This document shows positions 39,074-48,481 of a stretch of DNA of 64,000 nucleotides, piece by piece; the first letter of the stretch is position 1, and each line of letters begins with the position of its first letter. Below the pieces are notes generated by a model, which saw nothing but the letters and a program-made list of their open reading frames with translations, was not told the origin of the DNA and searched no databases. The DNA comes from Trichomonas vaginalis G3 (lineage: Eukaryota > Parabasalia > Trichomonadida > Trichomonadidae), in assembly GCF_026262505.1 (NCBI RefSeq), contig NC_067203.1, positions 1,302,001-1,366,000 on the forward strand, given 5' to 3'. The position numbers and the translations under genes were made by a program.

Positions 39074-39142
39074 TTCGACCAAAAAGTTCTCAATTTTCGA
39101 AAATTTGAATGGTTTACGGACGGACAACTGGAAGAGTTCTTC

Positions 39143-39230
39143 CTGTCGGAAGGAAAAATTTTTCCCTTTGTCCGGAAAATTTTTTCCAGTTGTCGGGAAA
39201 ATATTTTCCTGTCGGATGGAAGGACTCGGA
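39143..39230 (+). repeat. 22-bp tandem repeats, block 2
   Basis: About three more, weaker copies of the same unit (TGTCGG.A.GGAAAA...TTTTCC), directly before ATG 39231. Confidence 0.65.
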
Positions 39231-39590
39231 ATGCCAGAAGGATTTGACGAGGCAATTTACCTCATTGAACTTAACGACTGCGTAAAAGACTACTTGCGCA
39301 AAGTAATGAAGCCCAAGGTCAAGTTCACCACTATTTCTGGAAGGTCTACACTTCAGCTCGAGACTTCGACTGGAATTCCAATTCAAATACCAGACGGGAC
39401 AGCCTACGATGGCATAAAGGACGCCAAAAGAGAAGCTCTTGTTAAGTTCCTAAACAAATGTCCTTGGATAAAAATACCAAACAAGGAGAACCCCCTACCC
39501 CATATGAAATTGGCAATTCAGTCTCTCCTTCACTTCTCTGGTCAGCCGTTCTTTATAACTACAGAAGGCGACATTCAGCCAGTTCAGTAA
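39231..39590 (+). CDS. Unknown element protein of 119 residues
   Basis: Start at ATG 39231 (MPEGFDEAIYLIELND); codons before it lie in the repeat array. Alpha/beta pattern with KPKVKFTTISGRSTLQLETS and a C-terminal helical end. Looks whole. Divergent from the Pro/Gln-rich gene across the repeats. Not recognised; small DNA-binding proteins occur at such places in Polintons, but nothing in the sequence shows it. Confidence 0.5.
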   Translation: MPEGFDEAIYLIELNDCVKDYLRKVMKPKVKFTTISGRSTLQLETSTGIPIQIPDGTAYDGIKDAKREALVKFLNKCPWIKIPNKENPLPHMKLAIQSLLHFSGQPFFITTEGDIQPVQ

Positions 39591-39704
39591 ACATCTCATT
39601 TTAACTCACTTTTTTTATGTTTTTTGTGAAAGTGTCAAAAATAAATTGTTTTCATGAGTTTTCTACGATGTTAGAAAAAATGTTATTTTCTAATATCTTC
39701 ACAT

Positions 39705-40565
39705 TCAATACTTTTTCAGCACTTTTCCGTAGTTATATATGAAAGACAATTCGAGATAAAAGTCATAGTACAATGGAATAATATGTTGCACACCATTTGT
39801 TGTGAACCAAACTTGAAAGTCAGAGAAACTGTTACTAGGTGGTTCGTAGAATTTAGAAGCAAAGTCATAAAGGTTCTTACCAATACATAGAAAACTATTG
39901 TTGCTTGAACTGAAACTTGCATGACACATAACATTTTGAGGGTCAAACACGTTTCTATAAACCATCAAATCTGCTGGTGGAAGTATAATTTTAAATAGAC
40001 CATCTGGTGGTAATGGTTCGTTCTGGTTTAGTAACCGAAGAAATTGTGCCCAAGAACGTTTGTCTACTTTCCAAAATAAAAACTCTGTATCTCTTGGAGG
40101 GTTAATTTCAATCTTTTGAAATGAAACGGTGGAGCTCATCTTGTCATATTCTAGTTTCAGATAGTATGTTCCATTTAGTAAAGAGTCGTATTTTTCTTGA
40201 AATTCCCAATAATATTTGTTCATTTGAGTTTGAAAGTCATCTAGAGTTTTCTCAAGACTTTCGTCTGAACGAACTGTAAAGATTCTCATTTCGTCAAATT
40301 TGTCTATTAGACCATCAGGACCTTCATACTGCCCATGAAAATATACTGCGAACATAAATGCGTTAGTTCTATTTGAAAACAAAACTCTTCTAAATCCTAT
40401 TGCCTTTGCATCTGAAGGACTTTGAAGCCAACGAATTGGATAGTCAAACCTGTATGCTCGGGATGAAATTTCTTCATCTGAAATAGTCCTCCCAGCATTT
40501 GTAAAGATATAGTCTAACGGTTTTGTATCTGCTACTTTTGTTCTTTGTTTTTCAACCTGAAGCAT
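39705..40565 (-). CDS. Structural protein, possible minor capsid, with a broken homologue at 47326 (looks whole)
   Basis: 286 residues starting at CAT 40563-40565. Beta-rich with the segments YPIRWLQSPSDAKAIGFRR and FSDFQVWFTTNGVQHIIPLY near the ends. Both segments recur in the broken locus 47326-48132 (YPLRWLRDPSVTKAIGFRR; ISDFQVWFTTDGRKRIIPLY). A third protein, 53231-54088, has a similar size and plan (start with a strand-rich domain, end with a hydrophobic strand), so this may be a widespread virion protein of these elements. Role inferred from composition and neighbourhood. Confidence 0.55.
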   Translation of the reverse strand: MLQVEKQRTKVADTKPLDYIFTNAGRTISDEEISSRAYRFDYPIRWLQSPSDAKAIGFRRVLFSNRTNAFMFAVYFHGQYEGPDGLIDKFDEMRIFTVRSDESLEKTLDDFQTQMNKYYWEFQEKYDSLLNGTYYLKLEYDKMSSTVSFQKIEINPPRDTEFLFWKVDKRSWAQFLRLLNQNEPLPPDGLFKIILPPADLMVYRNVFDPQNVMCHASFSSSNNSFLCIGKNLYDFASKFYEPPSNSFSDFQVWFTTNGVQHIIPLYYDFYLELSFIYNYGKVLKKY

Positions 40566-40590
40566 TTAATATATGTAAAAATATATTGTT

Positions 40591-41175
40591 TTAAAATGGT
40601 ATGCCATATAGCTTCTTGAATTTGTTAAGAAGTATTTGAACGTATTTTCCATCTGTATCTCTAGTGTTTACATAAGCATAGCCCGCCTTAGTAAAATATA
40701 CTTGTAATTTCCTATAGTTTACGCCGGTATAAAAGTAGAAAGAGTCTTGTTCTTCGCTATAGTAGTAAAACTCAAACGTATGCTTGCCATAGTCTGTAAT
40801 TTCAATTGTTTCATCTTCTAGTTCGTCGACAAATTCGAATACAATATCTCCAAATTTGCCTTTGTTCTTATTGTTTTCAGAACGAGTGACCCAACGTAAG
40901 TTTTCAAGTCTATTGTCGTTTCTTATATGGTTTATATGGTCTACAAAAGGTAAATTGTTAGGATTCAGTATAAAATGAGTTGCAATGACAACATGTTTAA
41001 GATAGTGTTTTCCACCCATCTTCATAATAGCATATCCGTCATTTCGCTCCCATTCGCTTAAAACTCTTTTTGTCTTTTTGTTTCTGACTTCAAATGACTC
41101 ACAACAGTGAATTTCATATTTCTCATCTAACAAACAAGTTTCCCAACGGTCTTCTCCAACAAACTCAGCGTACAT
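40591..41175 (-). CDS. HNH homing-type endonuclease (looks whole)
   Basis: 194 residues. Core HNH motif VDHINHIRNDNRLENLRW (about residues 78-95) followed by VTRSENNKNKG, the HNH_3 type of free-standing homing nucleases. The N-terminal part (YEIHCCESFEVRNKKTKRVL, then SEWERNDGYAIMKM) is a NUMOD4-like DNA-contact module. It sits directly downstream of the polymerase gene in the same direction. Such nucleases are selfish genes or resolve DNA; they are common in phages and large DNA viruses. C-terminal half not recognised. Confidence 0.85.
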   Translation of the reverse strand: MYAEFVGEDRWETCLLDEKYEIHCCESFEVRNKKTKRVLSEWERNDGYAIMKMGGKHYLKHVVIATHFILNPNNLPFVDHINHIRNDNRLENLRWVTRSENNKNKGKFGDIVFEFVDELEDETIEITDYGKHTFEFYYYSEEQDSFYFYTGVNYRKLQVYFTKAGYAYVNTRDTDGKYVQILLNKFKKLYGIPF

Positions 41176-41219
41176 TTCAAATAAAATAAAAAAATGTCAC
41201 TTTTTTAAAAATAAATTTT

Positions 41220-43373
41220 TTATTTCATGCAATGTTTTATTTCTGTGCCGTCTTCAAGTATGCCCCAATATTTCCTTTTCGATATTACATGAACTTCTGA
41301 AAAAACCTTATCTAGCTTAAAACAGCCCATCTTTTCACCGACTAAACCCATTTCAATGAGTTTGTTATAGCCTTCTTCGTTCGTCATGAGTGCGTCAATG
41401 TTCTCATAGTAAACCTTCACTTTGGATTTGACTTCGGAGAAGAATTTGTTGTAGTTGTCAAGGACTGCCTTTGCGAACTGAGGGTAAGACCAATGTTCGA
41501 CAATATGTTTTAATGTGGTTACTAAGCCACTTTGACCTTGAGTGAATTCGTACTTCAAAACAAAAGGAGAAAACCTTTCAACAAAGTTGTCGACCTTCTC
41601 ATAATGTTTACTCTTCATCTCTTGAGGTTTCTTAATGGAATATCCCCATGTCGAATTCATAAGCAATTTGAGTGTCATTGCAAGTTTGGGGTTTGAAGCT
41701 TTCCTAATATCATACAGTTGTTGTATGACTTTTCCAACTGTATAGTTCCTTCCCGGGAACTCACCATCTTCGTTTGGAATTCCAGTCGGAATATATTGGA
41801 CAAACCTCATGTACGCAGCGTTAAGGTCGACATAGTATATCTTTTCATCTGAGTCGAACTTGTCGCAACCAATTGGTCCAGTTTGTGGAAATTCAAGTGA
41901 GTCTCTTATCTTCTGAGAAACTTCTCCTGTTATCTCATAAACATCGTCGAAGCAACCTGTTTCATATAAAACCTTCTGACCTAACTCAGATGCTCTCCAA
42001 TACAATTTGACGTCAATTAGATGTCTCAATGGAAGTTTGTTTATAGCATCTTGAAGTTCTTGCAACCTCATTGGAAGTTCTTCTGGTTCGGGTTGGTATC
42101 CGAACATACCAACCCCTTGTGGAACTGTGTACTTCTTTTGTACTAGAACTTTGTCTGGAACAACTTTTGGTCTTGCTAACAATGAAAAGTTTGTTTCGTC
42201 TTTTGGTACAAAAGTTTCTGTCAGCTTGTCATCTGGAATTGGTTCCAACAAACCTTTCTCGAAAAGAATGTTTACAGCTCTGACAATGTTGCACTTACTT
42301 TTACCAAAGAATGGGTTTGTAAGACTTTCGTTCAACATGAAGTGGTTGTGGACAATTACAATCTTCAACCATGGTAAGTCTTTGTCAACAACATAGTCAT
42401 CATGTGAAGAACCTTTAGCTGTAGGTATGTTGACTCGGATATTGACATTTGCCAACGGTGCAATTTTTGCCAATTGACCTCTGAGAATGTACCTTGTCTT
42501 CACACATGACTCAAGATACTTCATCTTCTCATCTGTAACAAGACCAGAGTTCCTGAGACATGTAAGAATGCAAGGTTCGTTGACAATTGTTTCAATTGAA
42601 TTGTAAATTCCATACCTTGTCAAGTCAATGTCAGACTTATTTATGAAGGGGAAGTATCCAGCATGTTGTCTGACTGCTTGAGGGTTAGGTTGGTACCATT
42701 CGAACTTGACACTTGCAATTCCTTCAATTGCATTCAAAATGTCTGAGTCGGAGTCAACCATTTGTTCTCTCTTTGTAGTCTTGAAAGCGTCAAGAAGTTT
42801 TGCGGCTGTTTGTTCATTGCCATGTGCATAGTAAATGTGACCATCCAAATCTGTTATGGTCGATCTGAGATTGTGTCCTTTCTTATTTCCGTCTTGAATT
42901 GCAGCAAGTACTCCCATGAAGCCTTCTTTGTTCTTTCCTTCGTCAAAGTTTACTGTAAAGGTTCGACCAGATGTAATTTGACTTCTAACTTCACGATACT
43001 TTTCATATGCATATCTTGTTCTTTCCATGGGAGCATGTGCGTCTTCACCTTTTCCTTTTTTCCTTCTCAAAGGATGCAATTGTTCGTCATGTTTCCAGTA
43101 GAATCTGGCAAAGCCGTCGTGTCCTTCAACTTGAGGTTCACTAACATCGAAAGGCATGTCCATAAGACGTTCTTCTTCTAACCTTTCTAGTCTGTTTGGA
43201 TAATTGGCACGTGCTGTTTCCAAATCCATTTCGTAGCGAAGACCAGACAATTTGTCATAGACTTTTATGGGTCTTCCCTTCCTATATTTAAAATTCTTCG
43301 AAACTCTCCAACCATATCTTTGTAACTCTGCTTTTATTCTAGCAGACTTTCTATCCATTCTATATGGGGGCAT
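41220..43373 (-). CDS. DNA polymerase B, protein-primed type, short form (left element)
   Basis: 717 residues. Motif A is YYVDLNAAYMRF (D516), motif B KLLMNSTWGYSIKKP (N573), and the motif C region YYENIDALMTN (D660). The palm end KMGCFKLDKVFSEVH matches that of the longer polymerase at 54222-58001 (NLGQFHSDFAEITPG). No clear exonuclease motifs are seen, so it is shorter than usual Polinton polymerases (about 1,000 to 1,300 residues). The N-terminal half carries a Cys/His module (PCILTCL with C268; HNHFML with H344) that also occurs in the other polymerase. It would replicate the element with a protein primer if functional. One long frame. Confidence 0.8.
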   Translation of the reverse strand: MPPYRMDRKSARIKAELQRYGWRVSKNFKYRKGRPIKVYDKLSGLRYEMDLETARANYPNRLERLEEERLMDMPFDVSEPQVEGHDGFARFYWKHDEQLHPLRRKKGKGEDAHAPMERTRYAYEKYREVRSQITSGRTFTVNFDEGKNKEGFMGVLAAIQDGNKKGHNLRSTITDLDGHIYYAHGNEQTAAKLLDAFKTTKREQMVDSDSDILNAIEGIASVKFEWYQPNPQAVRQHAGYFPFINKSDIDLTRYGIYNSIETIVNEPCILTCLRNSGLVTDEKMKYLESCVKTRYILRGQLAKIAPLANVNIRVNIPTAKGSSHDDYVVDKDLPWLKIVIVHNHFMLNESLTNPFFGKSKCNIVRAVNILFEKGLLEPIPDDKLTETFVPKDETNFSLLARPKVVPDKVLVQKKYTVPQGVGMFGYQPEPEELPMRLQELQDAINKLPLRHLIDVKLYWRASELGQKVLYETGCFDDVYEITGEVSQKIRDSLEFPQTGPIGCDKFDSDEKIYYVDLNAAYMRFVQYIPTGIPNEDGEFPGRNYTVGKVIQQLYDIRKASNPKLAMTLKLLMNSTWGYSIKKPQEMKSKHYEKVDNFVERFSPFVLKYEFTQGQSGLVTTLKHIVEHWSYPQFAKAVLDNYNKFFSEVKSKVKVYYENIDALMTNEEGYNKLIEMGLVGEKMGCFKLDKVFSEVHVISKRKYWGILEDGTEIKHCMK

Positions 43374-43403
43374 TTTTATAAAAATAAAAAAATATTTTTT
43401 TCT

Positions 43404-43988
43404 TTACTTTACATAACCGCCTGCTGCCATAAGTCTTTGACGCCAACCCATACCAGCTAATGAAGGTTGACTTGGTTTAGTTTGGAAACTAAACTTTGGT
43501 TTTGGTTTATCTTCAGTTTTTGGTTTTTCTTCTTCTATCGGTTTTTCGTCACTTTTCGGTTCCTCTGACTTTACTTCACTTGCAGGAACAGTTGTGTCGT
43601 CAACATCTTCATAAATATCATATGCCATTTGTTTTTGTTTTCCTTTCAACTTTTTGTGTTTGTTGTAAAATTTAGAATATTTCGACTCTAAGTCAATGAG
43701 ATGTTCTATAATGAACTGTTGGTCAGTGAAGTAAACTTTTCCATCTGTTGTCTCGAAAGCTCCTTCAGACTTCAATATTTTATTTGTGAGAGTCTGTTTC
43801 TTTTTTGAGATACTAGCCGTTCCATTTCTATGAAAAGTGACTTTATAGTTAGGGTTTGTATTTCCAGACCTGGCACTTTCTATTATTGAATTTTTCTCTT
43901 CATCTGTAAGTTCTTTGACAGGTTTTGACAATGGTTCTGAACTTTTTGTTTGTGGTGTCAAATCTACCGTTTCAACTTCTTCGGTCAT
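43404..43988 (-). CDS. Unknown acidic/basic element protein of 194 residues
   Basis: Looks whole (MTEEVETVDLTPQT...). An acidic Ser/Glu start, a central segment (PNYKVTFHRNGTASISKKKQ followed by YFTDQQFIIEHLIDLE), a long Glu/Lys/Pro tail and a conserved-looking end (GMGWRQRLMAAGGYVK). It ends 31 bases before the polymerase start. Possibly the precursor of the terminal or priming protein, which in many protein-primed systems lies next to the polymerase; this is inference from position only. Confidence 0.5.
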   Translation of the reverse strand: MTEEVETVDLTPQTKSSEPLSKPVKELTDEEKNSIIESARSGNTNPNYKVTFHRNGTASISKKKQTLTNKILKSEGAFETTDGKVYFTDQQFIIEHLIDLESKYSKFYNKHKKLKGKQKQMAYDIYEDVDDTTVPASEVKSEEPKSDEKPIEEEKPKTEDKPKPKFSFQTKPSQPSLAGMGWRQRLMAAGGYVK

Positions 43989-44007
43989 TTCATCTCAGTA
44001 AAAAATT

Positions 44008-44172
44008 TTAGTTTGGTTTGTTTTCAACTGGTTGTTGTTGTGGAGGTGGGATGGTTCCTTTAATAATATCATTCAGTTTCACATGCTGAGCCTGACTATA
44101 TGGTATCGGTTTAAATGCTGGAAGCCGACAAATCCATCTTGAACTCATTTGTCTCAATGCTGCATTGTTCAT
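44008..44172 (-). CDS. 54-residue element protein
   Basis: A small frame from CAT 44170-44172 to TTA 44008-44010: MNNAALRQMSSRWICRLPAF and a Pro/Gln-rich end (PPPQQQPVENKPN). It has its own leader (TTTTTTATTGAGATGAA before ATG), matching that of its downstream neighbour (TTTTTTACTGAGATGAA), which supports a real gene. No function known. Confidence 0.5.
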   Translation of the reverse strand: MNNAALRQMSSRWICRLPAFKPIPYSQAQHVKLNDIIKGTIPPPQQQPVENKPN

Positions 44173-44191
44173 TTCATCTCAATAAAAAACT

Positions 44192-44593
44192 TTACATTCC
44201 CCACGTTTGAGGTGGTTGCGGTTGGTTATTGCTTATCCATTGTTGTGCATGGTTATATCCTCTGTTAAAGAATCTTTCACCTTGGTCCATATAGTGTCCT
44301 GCTTGGTTATAGTAGTCATTTGCTTTGTTATAATAGTTTCCTGCTTGTCTTCCTACATTGTCCATCCATCCTTGAACTTTTCCTCTTGTTTCAGGATTTG
44401 GAATAAGATTTGTTGCATCTCGTGCTACATCCCAACCTTTCTGTACAGTTTGTATAATAGGTTGTGCTTTCTCTTTAAGTATACCTAATGTACTCAAAAT
44501 CTTCCTTCCAATTCCAAATGCACCTCTGGCTATTGTTCCCACTGCGGGTAAAAATCTAGATGCGACTCCTGCTAATGCGCCAAATAAACCCAT
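44192..44593 (-). CDS. Small protein with amphipathic Gly-rich start (virion membrane-active candidate)
   Basis: 133 residues. The start (MGLFGALAGVASRFLPAVGT) is an amphipathic, hydrophobic, Gly-rich helix like those of capsid-borne membrane-lytic proteins such as adenovirus protein VI. The rest is polar with Asn/Tyr/Gln repeats (NYYNKANDYYNQAGHYMDQG). A broken locus at 48183-48413 starts in a similar way (MGFFSKIGNFFRNVGRGIW). The role is inferred from this pattern only. The start is 17 bases from the divergent integrase gene. Confidence 0.5.
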   Translation of the reverse strand: MGLFGALAGVASRFLPAVGTIARGAFGIGRKILSTLGILKEKAQPIIQTVQKGWDVARDATNLIPNPETRGKVQGWMDNVGRQAGNYYNKANDYYNQAGHYMDQGERFFNRGYNHAQQWISNNQPQPPQTWGM

Positions 44594-44610
44594 TTCTTAT
44601 AGGGTAAAAA
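44594..44610. promoter_or_regulatory. 17-base divergent promoter
   Basis: TTCTTATAGGGTAAAAA lies between divergent start codons 44593 (-) and 44611 (+). Confidence 0.5.
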
Positions 44611-45490
44611 ATGACGAATCCGAACAAGGACCCCTATGTTTCTAAAGCGACAAAGAAAGCACTCATGATAAAAATCTTTAGTTCAACACCAAATGCTTGG
44701 TTTATGGATATCTTGGAAAAAACATTCGAGGTATAGAGAAGATGGACCACCATACTGGTTAATATTTGTTGGTCAAAAACACAAGATACGGGGTGAAGCC
44801 ATACCATTACAGTCCAAAGCTATTTTAGATATCTTAGCAGCTTTGACAATATTCGTTGACAAATACCATCCAACAAAACTGACATCTGACTGTGAAAGTT
44901 CTTTCAAATCAGATGATGTAAAAAACTATCTGCGTTCAAAAAATGTAAACCAATATTTCATTGTCGACCAAAACCATTCTGCTCTTGGTGTCATTGACGG
45001 TTGTATAAAAATGTTAAGAGACTTAAACCAACCACAAGGTGGTGAAGCAAATGAAATGTCATATGACGACAAATATAGACACTTCTCCCAGGCAAAGATG
45101 AGACAAGTTTTAAATATTTACAATAGCCGTAAACAAAAAGGTTTGGGAAACCACTCCCCCGAAGAAATAAAAAACAACCCTGACTTAGAGAAAGACTATA
45201 TATTTAATAATTTAGTCAAAAGAGACAAACAAGAAAGAATGCCGGGCTTCAAACTTCAGAAAGGTGACAAAGTAAAAATAGAAATACCTAAACGCGACCC
45301 ATATGAAAATACTATTGACTATGACAACAATGGGAACTCGACAGGTACTCACATTCGTGTTCGTAAAAATAGAAGAAAGTATACAAGAGAATATTATGAA
45401 GTTTTAGGCAAACATGGCAAAATGTACACACTGCAAGCAGAAGATAAAACTAATATTGTCAGACCTCGTTTCAAACTTGTCAAAGTTTAA
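44611..45490 (+). pseudogene. Retrovirus-like (Polinton) integrase locus, left copy, broken
   Basis: The locus starts at ATG 44611 (MTNPNKDPYVSK). It shows the second-Asp region KLTSDCESSFKSDDVKNYL, the NHSALGVIDG...KMLRDLNQP region at the end of the catalytic core, and a C-terminal SH3/chromo-like part (REYYEVLGKHGKMYTLQAED). The companion locus at 62224-63308 has the same order. Integrases of this family insert the element. Broken, about one break. Confidence 0.75.
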
Positions 45491-46657
45491 GGTGGTATAC
45501 TTTCAAAGACAGTTCCTAACAAATATAAGACAACTCCTGACGAATATGCTAAAGAAGTTGAAAATGACGACTAAGCAATTCTATACCATGCGTAAACTGT
45601 CATGTAAGGTGGCATGTATTCTTTACTTTGTCCCGTTGTTTGCGTATATCCTGAAACGAAATGTGTATGGTTTCCTTCTCCCTGCGTGTCATCCCAGTAA
45701 CAATTTATAGCAAACTTAACGTCGTCTTTAACATCATATCCTTTACCTTTTGTCATTCCTGACCAATCCCAATATCTATGCTTATGCCAACCTGCTTGAG
45801 ATGTACTTAAATCTATGTAATGATTGTGTGCAGGTAAATTTTCACCTGAAATCGTTTTACTTCCCCCTGTTTCCTTTGAAGAGTTTGCACAATACAAAAA
45901 CCTGTCGACTATTTGTTCCCATGCACCAACACCAAACATTACTTGAGGACCTCTTGCATCCATAGATGTATAAATAGAACCTACTGGGTTCATTAAATCA
46001 AACATATGAGATATTATAGGATTGTCTTTTTTGAACTTAAAATATAGTGCAGCTATTTCAGGTTTCTTCTGGTTTGTGTCAGAATATTTTTTATAATATA
46101 ATCTTATGTTTTCAGGGTAGGTAAAATCTTGACTATAATATTTATTTCTGTCATCTGTATAATAATATACTATTCTCGTTTTTTCTATTGCATTATATCT
46201 TTTATATCTATAATAATCTAAATATAATGTTAGCTTTTGTTCATCTACATGTGTGTTCTGTCGTTCATCTCCATAGTCATAATAATGTGGTGCCGGAGCT
46301 GGGTCAGGTAATATCATATCCACCATTTCATAAACTCTTAAATATTTCTTTTGTCGTCTCCATATAAGTTTAAGTAGCAGTTGTTGTCTAATGGAACTTT
46401 AACTTGTGTACCATCATTCTTTTTATAGCTTACATACATTTCATTGTTATTTTTCGGAATGAGTTTATACCATGTACCATTTTCTAAGGACTGTACCAAC
46501 TGCCATCTAAAATATTTATTTTCTTCATTGACAGAAAAGTCACCAACAATAGTTTCAATATTTTTTGTTCCTATCAAACTTTGGTATATTTCATTGACAT
46601 ATGTTTTATCTGCTTTATTTTCAAGGCTAACGTTTAAGTCTGTTATTTCAGAAGATG

Positions 46658-46707
46658 TATGTGTCTGTCCAACGGCACTTTTCCTGTTTAAGGTTTCTTG
46701 TAAGTTT
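46658..46707 (-). repeat. 50-bp direct repeat in the fibre locus, copy 1
   Basis: Matches 46724-46773 with a single difference seen (TATGTGTCTGTCC against TATGTGTATGTCC); period 66 bp. Confidence 0.8.
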
Positions 46708-46723
46708 GTAATATTCGCAATGG

Positions 46724-46773
46724 TATGTGTATGTCCAACGGCACTTTTCCTGTTTAAGGTTTCTTGTAAGTTT
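46724..46773 (-). repeat. 50-bp direct repeat in the fibre locus, copy 2
   Basis: Second copy of the 46658-46707 unit, within the shaft-coding part. Confidence 0.8.
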
Positions 46774-47307
46774 TTTAATATCAGATATAGAATGTGTATG
46801 AGTCTTATCTGCTTTTGCCTCTAATGTTTCCTTAAGACTTGGTATTTGGTTAATATAATGTATATGAGTCTTTTTAGAATATTCGTTTTCAGCTCTTGTC
46901 ACTTCACTTGACATTTTATTGTCAACATATGTTTTGTCTGCTAGTTCAGGATGAGTATGTTCTTTTTGTTGCATAAGCATTGTTAGCTCTTTCTTCTTCT
47001 TTTGCTTTGCATCGTCTACATATTCTTTGTCAGCTTTGTTGTCAACATCTGCTTTCAAAAGAAGTTCATTTATAGGTTTCTCGTTTAAAGTTCCTTTTGT
47101 TGGATTTATACAGACAGTATTGTTCTTATTGTCTTGAAATAGAAACTCATCTGTCATTGGGTTTATTGTCAGTTTTAAGTCACCCCCTTTCAATGACTCA
47201 GATATCTTAGAATAGTTTGAAAAGTTTGTTGTGTTCTTATTTAGAGCTTGCAAAATGAGTTGTCGGTTGTGTTGTATTTCTCTCATAGACGCTGTTTCAT
47301 TTGACAT

Positions 47308-47325
47308 TTTTATTATAGATAAAAT
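47308..47325. promoter_or_regulatory. 18-base divergent promoter
   Basis: TTTTATTATAGATAAAAT lies between divergent start codons 47307 (-) and 47326 (+); it is nearly symmetrical. Confidence 0.5.
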
Positions 47326-48132
47326 ATGCTTCCAATAGAAAAAGAAAATTCTAGAGTTGCTACAACTAAACCATTAGATGAACTTTTTACTAATGTCGGT
47401 CAAAAGTTTGAGACAGATACCGTAAGCATGAAGGCTATCGTTTTGAACTACCCATTAAGATGGTTAAGAGACCCATCTGTCACAAAAGCTATTGGCTTTC
47501 GAAGAATAAAGTTTGTGTCTGTAGAAGATAAAGTTTTCCATTTATGTAAGGTTTCATATAGATTATACATCTGAAGGGCAACGAAAAATGTGGGAAGAAA
47601 TTGAGCTAATACAAGTTGACCTCTCATCTTCTTCTCTACAGGCTGCATTAAAAAATATAGAAGATAAAATAAATTCATGTTATGCAAAATATGCTGATGA
47701 ATATGCGAATACCGATAGCACACTTTATGTGAGAATTGTATATGACAAACAAAATTCACAAGTGTCATTTCAAATCTACGAAGACAATCCAAAGAAAGAC
47801 GAACAAATATATACAGAATTCACTGCAATGTCATGGTATTATTTGCAAAGAATGTTAAATCAGAAAGTTGAACCTCCTTTAGCAAAATATCTACAGTCGA
47901 TATGCAAGAGATGAACCATATTTATTTAAAGATGTTTTCGACCCAGATGCTATTATATGTTCATGCTTCATTTTCTGGCGCCCAAAACTCTTTCTTATGC
48001 TTGGCAAATGACTTTACGAAAAACCTACAAAGTTATACGAAACCACCAAGTGGAAGTATTTCAGACTTTCAAGTATGGTTTACTACAGATGGAAGAAAAA
48101 GAATAATTCCATTATACATGCGTTTTACTTAG
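47326..48132 (+). pseudogene. Homologue of the 39705-40565 structural protein, broken
   Basis: Starts MLPIEKENSRVATTKPLDEL against MLQVEKQRTKVADTKPLDYI in the whole copy. It keeps the segments LRWLRDPSVTKAIGFRR and SISDFQVWFTTDGRKRIIPL. Broken, about two or three breaks. The presence of one whole and one broken copy supports two elements. Confidence 0.75.
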
Positions 48133-48182
48133 AACTTAGTTTCATATACAACTACTATCGAACGATAAAAATATAATTTTTT

Positions 48183-48413
48183 AATATACCGGTTGTGGTT
48201 GCCAACTAGACTGTGGTGCAGGTTCAGGCTGTTGTATAACAGGAGATTGTTCTTCTGGTTCAGGGTCTTTAGGTATAATACCAACAAACTGACCTACTCT
48301 TTTACCAATATTTTTGACACCATTCCATACTCCTCTTCCGACAGATTTTTTCCATTCCATATACCTCTTCCAACATTTCGAAAGAAGTTTCCTATCTTAC
48401 TGAAGAAACCCAT
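48183..48413 (-). pseudogene. Small protein with amphipathic start, broken
   Basis: Starts at CAT 48411-48413 with MGFFSKIGNFFRNVGRGIW, similar in style to the 44593 gene, and the locus ends in a Pro/Gln/Glu-rich region. Probably the counterpart of that gene in the second element. Broken. Confidence 0.45.
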
Positions 48414-48481
48414 TTTACTATATGTAAAAATCTAATGTCCACCTAGTCTTTTGCGTTTCCTGTTGAGTTCCATAGCATTCT

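Larger units (their letters stand above)
45571..47307 (-). pseudogene. Fibre-type protein locus with phage tail-collar-like end, broken
   Basis: Read on the minus strand from 47307: an N-terminal virion-attachment-like part, then shaft-like repeats with HTHP/HTHS.SDI.L motifs and KADVDNKADKEYVD-type linkers (typical of phage tail fibres), and a collar-like end: PVGSIYTSMDARGPQVMFG, WEQIVDRFLYCANSSKETGG, NLPAHNHYID, EYMPPYMTVYAWYRIA. This order (GSIY..S, W.QI..RFL, GG, LPAH.H, MPPY..VYAW.R) is that of phage tail-collar or baseplate gp10/gp12-like domains. A homologous gene lies at the right edge (63349). A 50-bp repeat (46658, 46724) lies in the shaft. Broken, about two or three breaks. Confidence 0.75.

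Noticed and set aside
42071-43181. Plus-strand frames inside the short polymerase gene
   Set aside because: Antisense of a gene with clear polymerase motifs.
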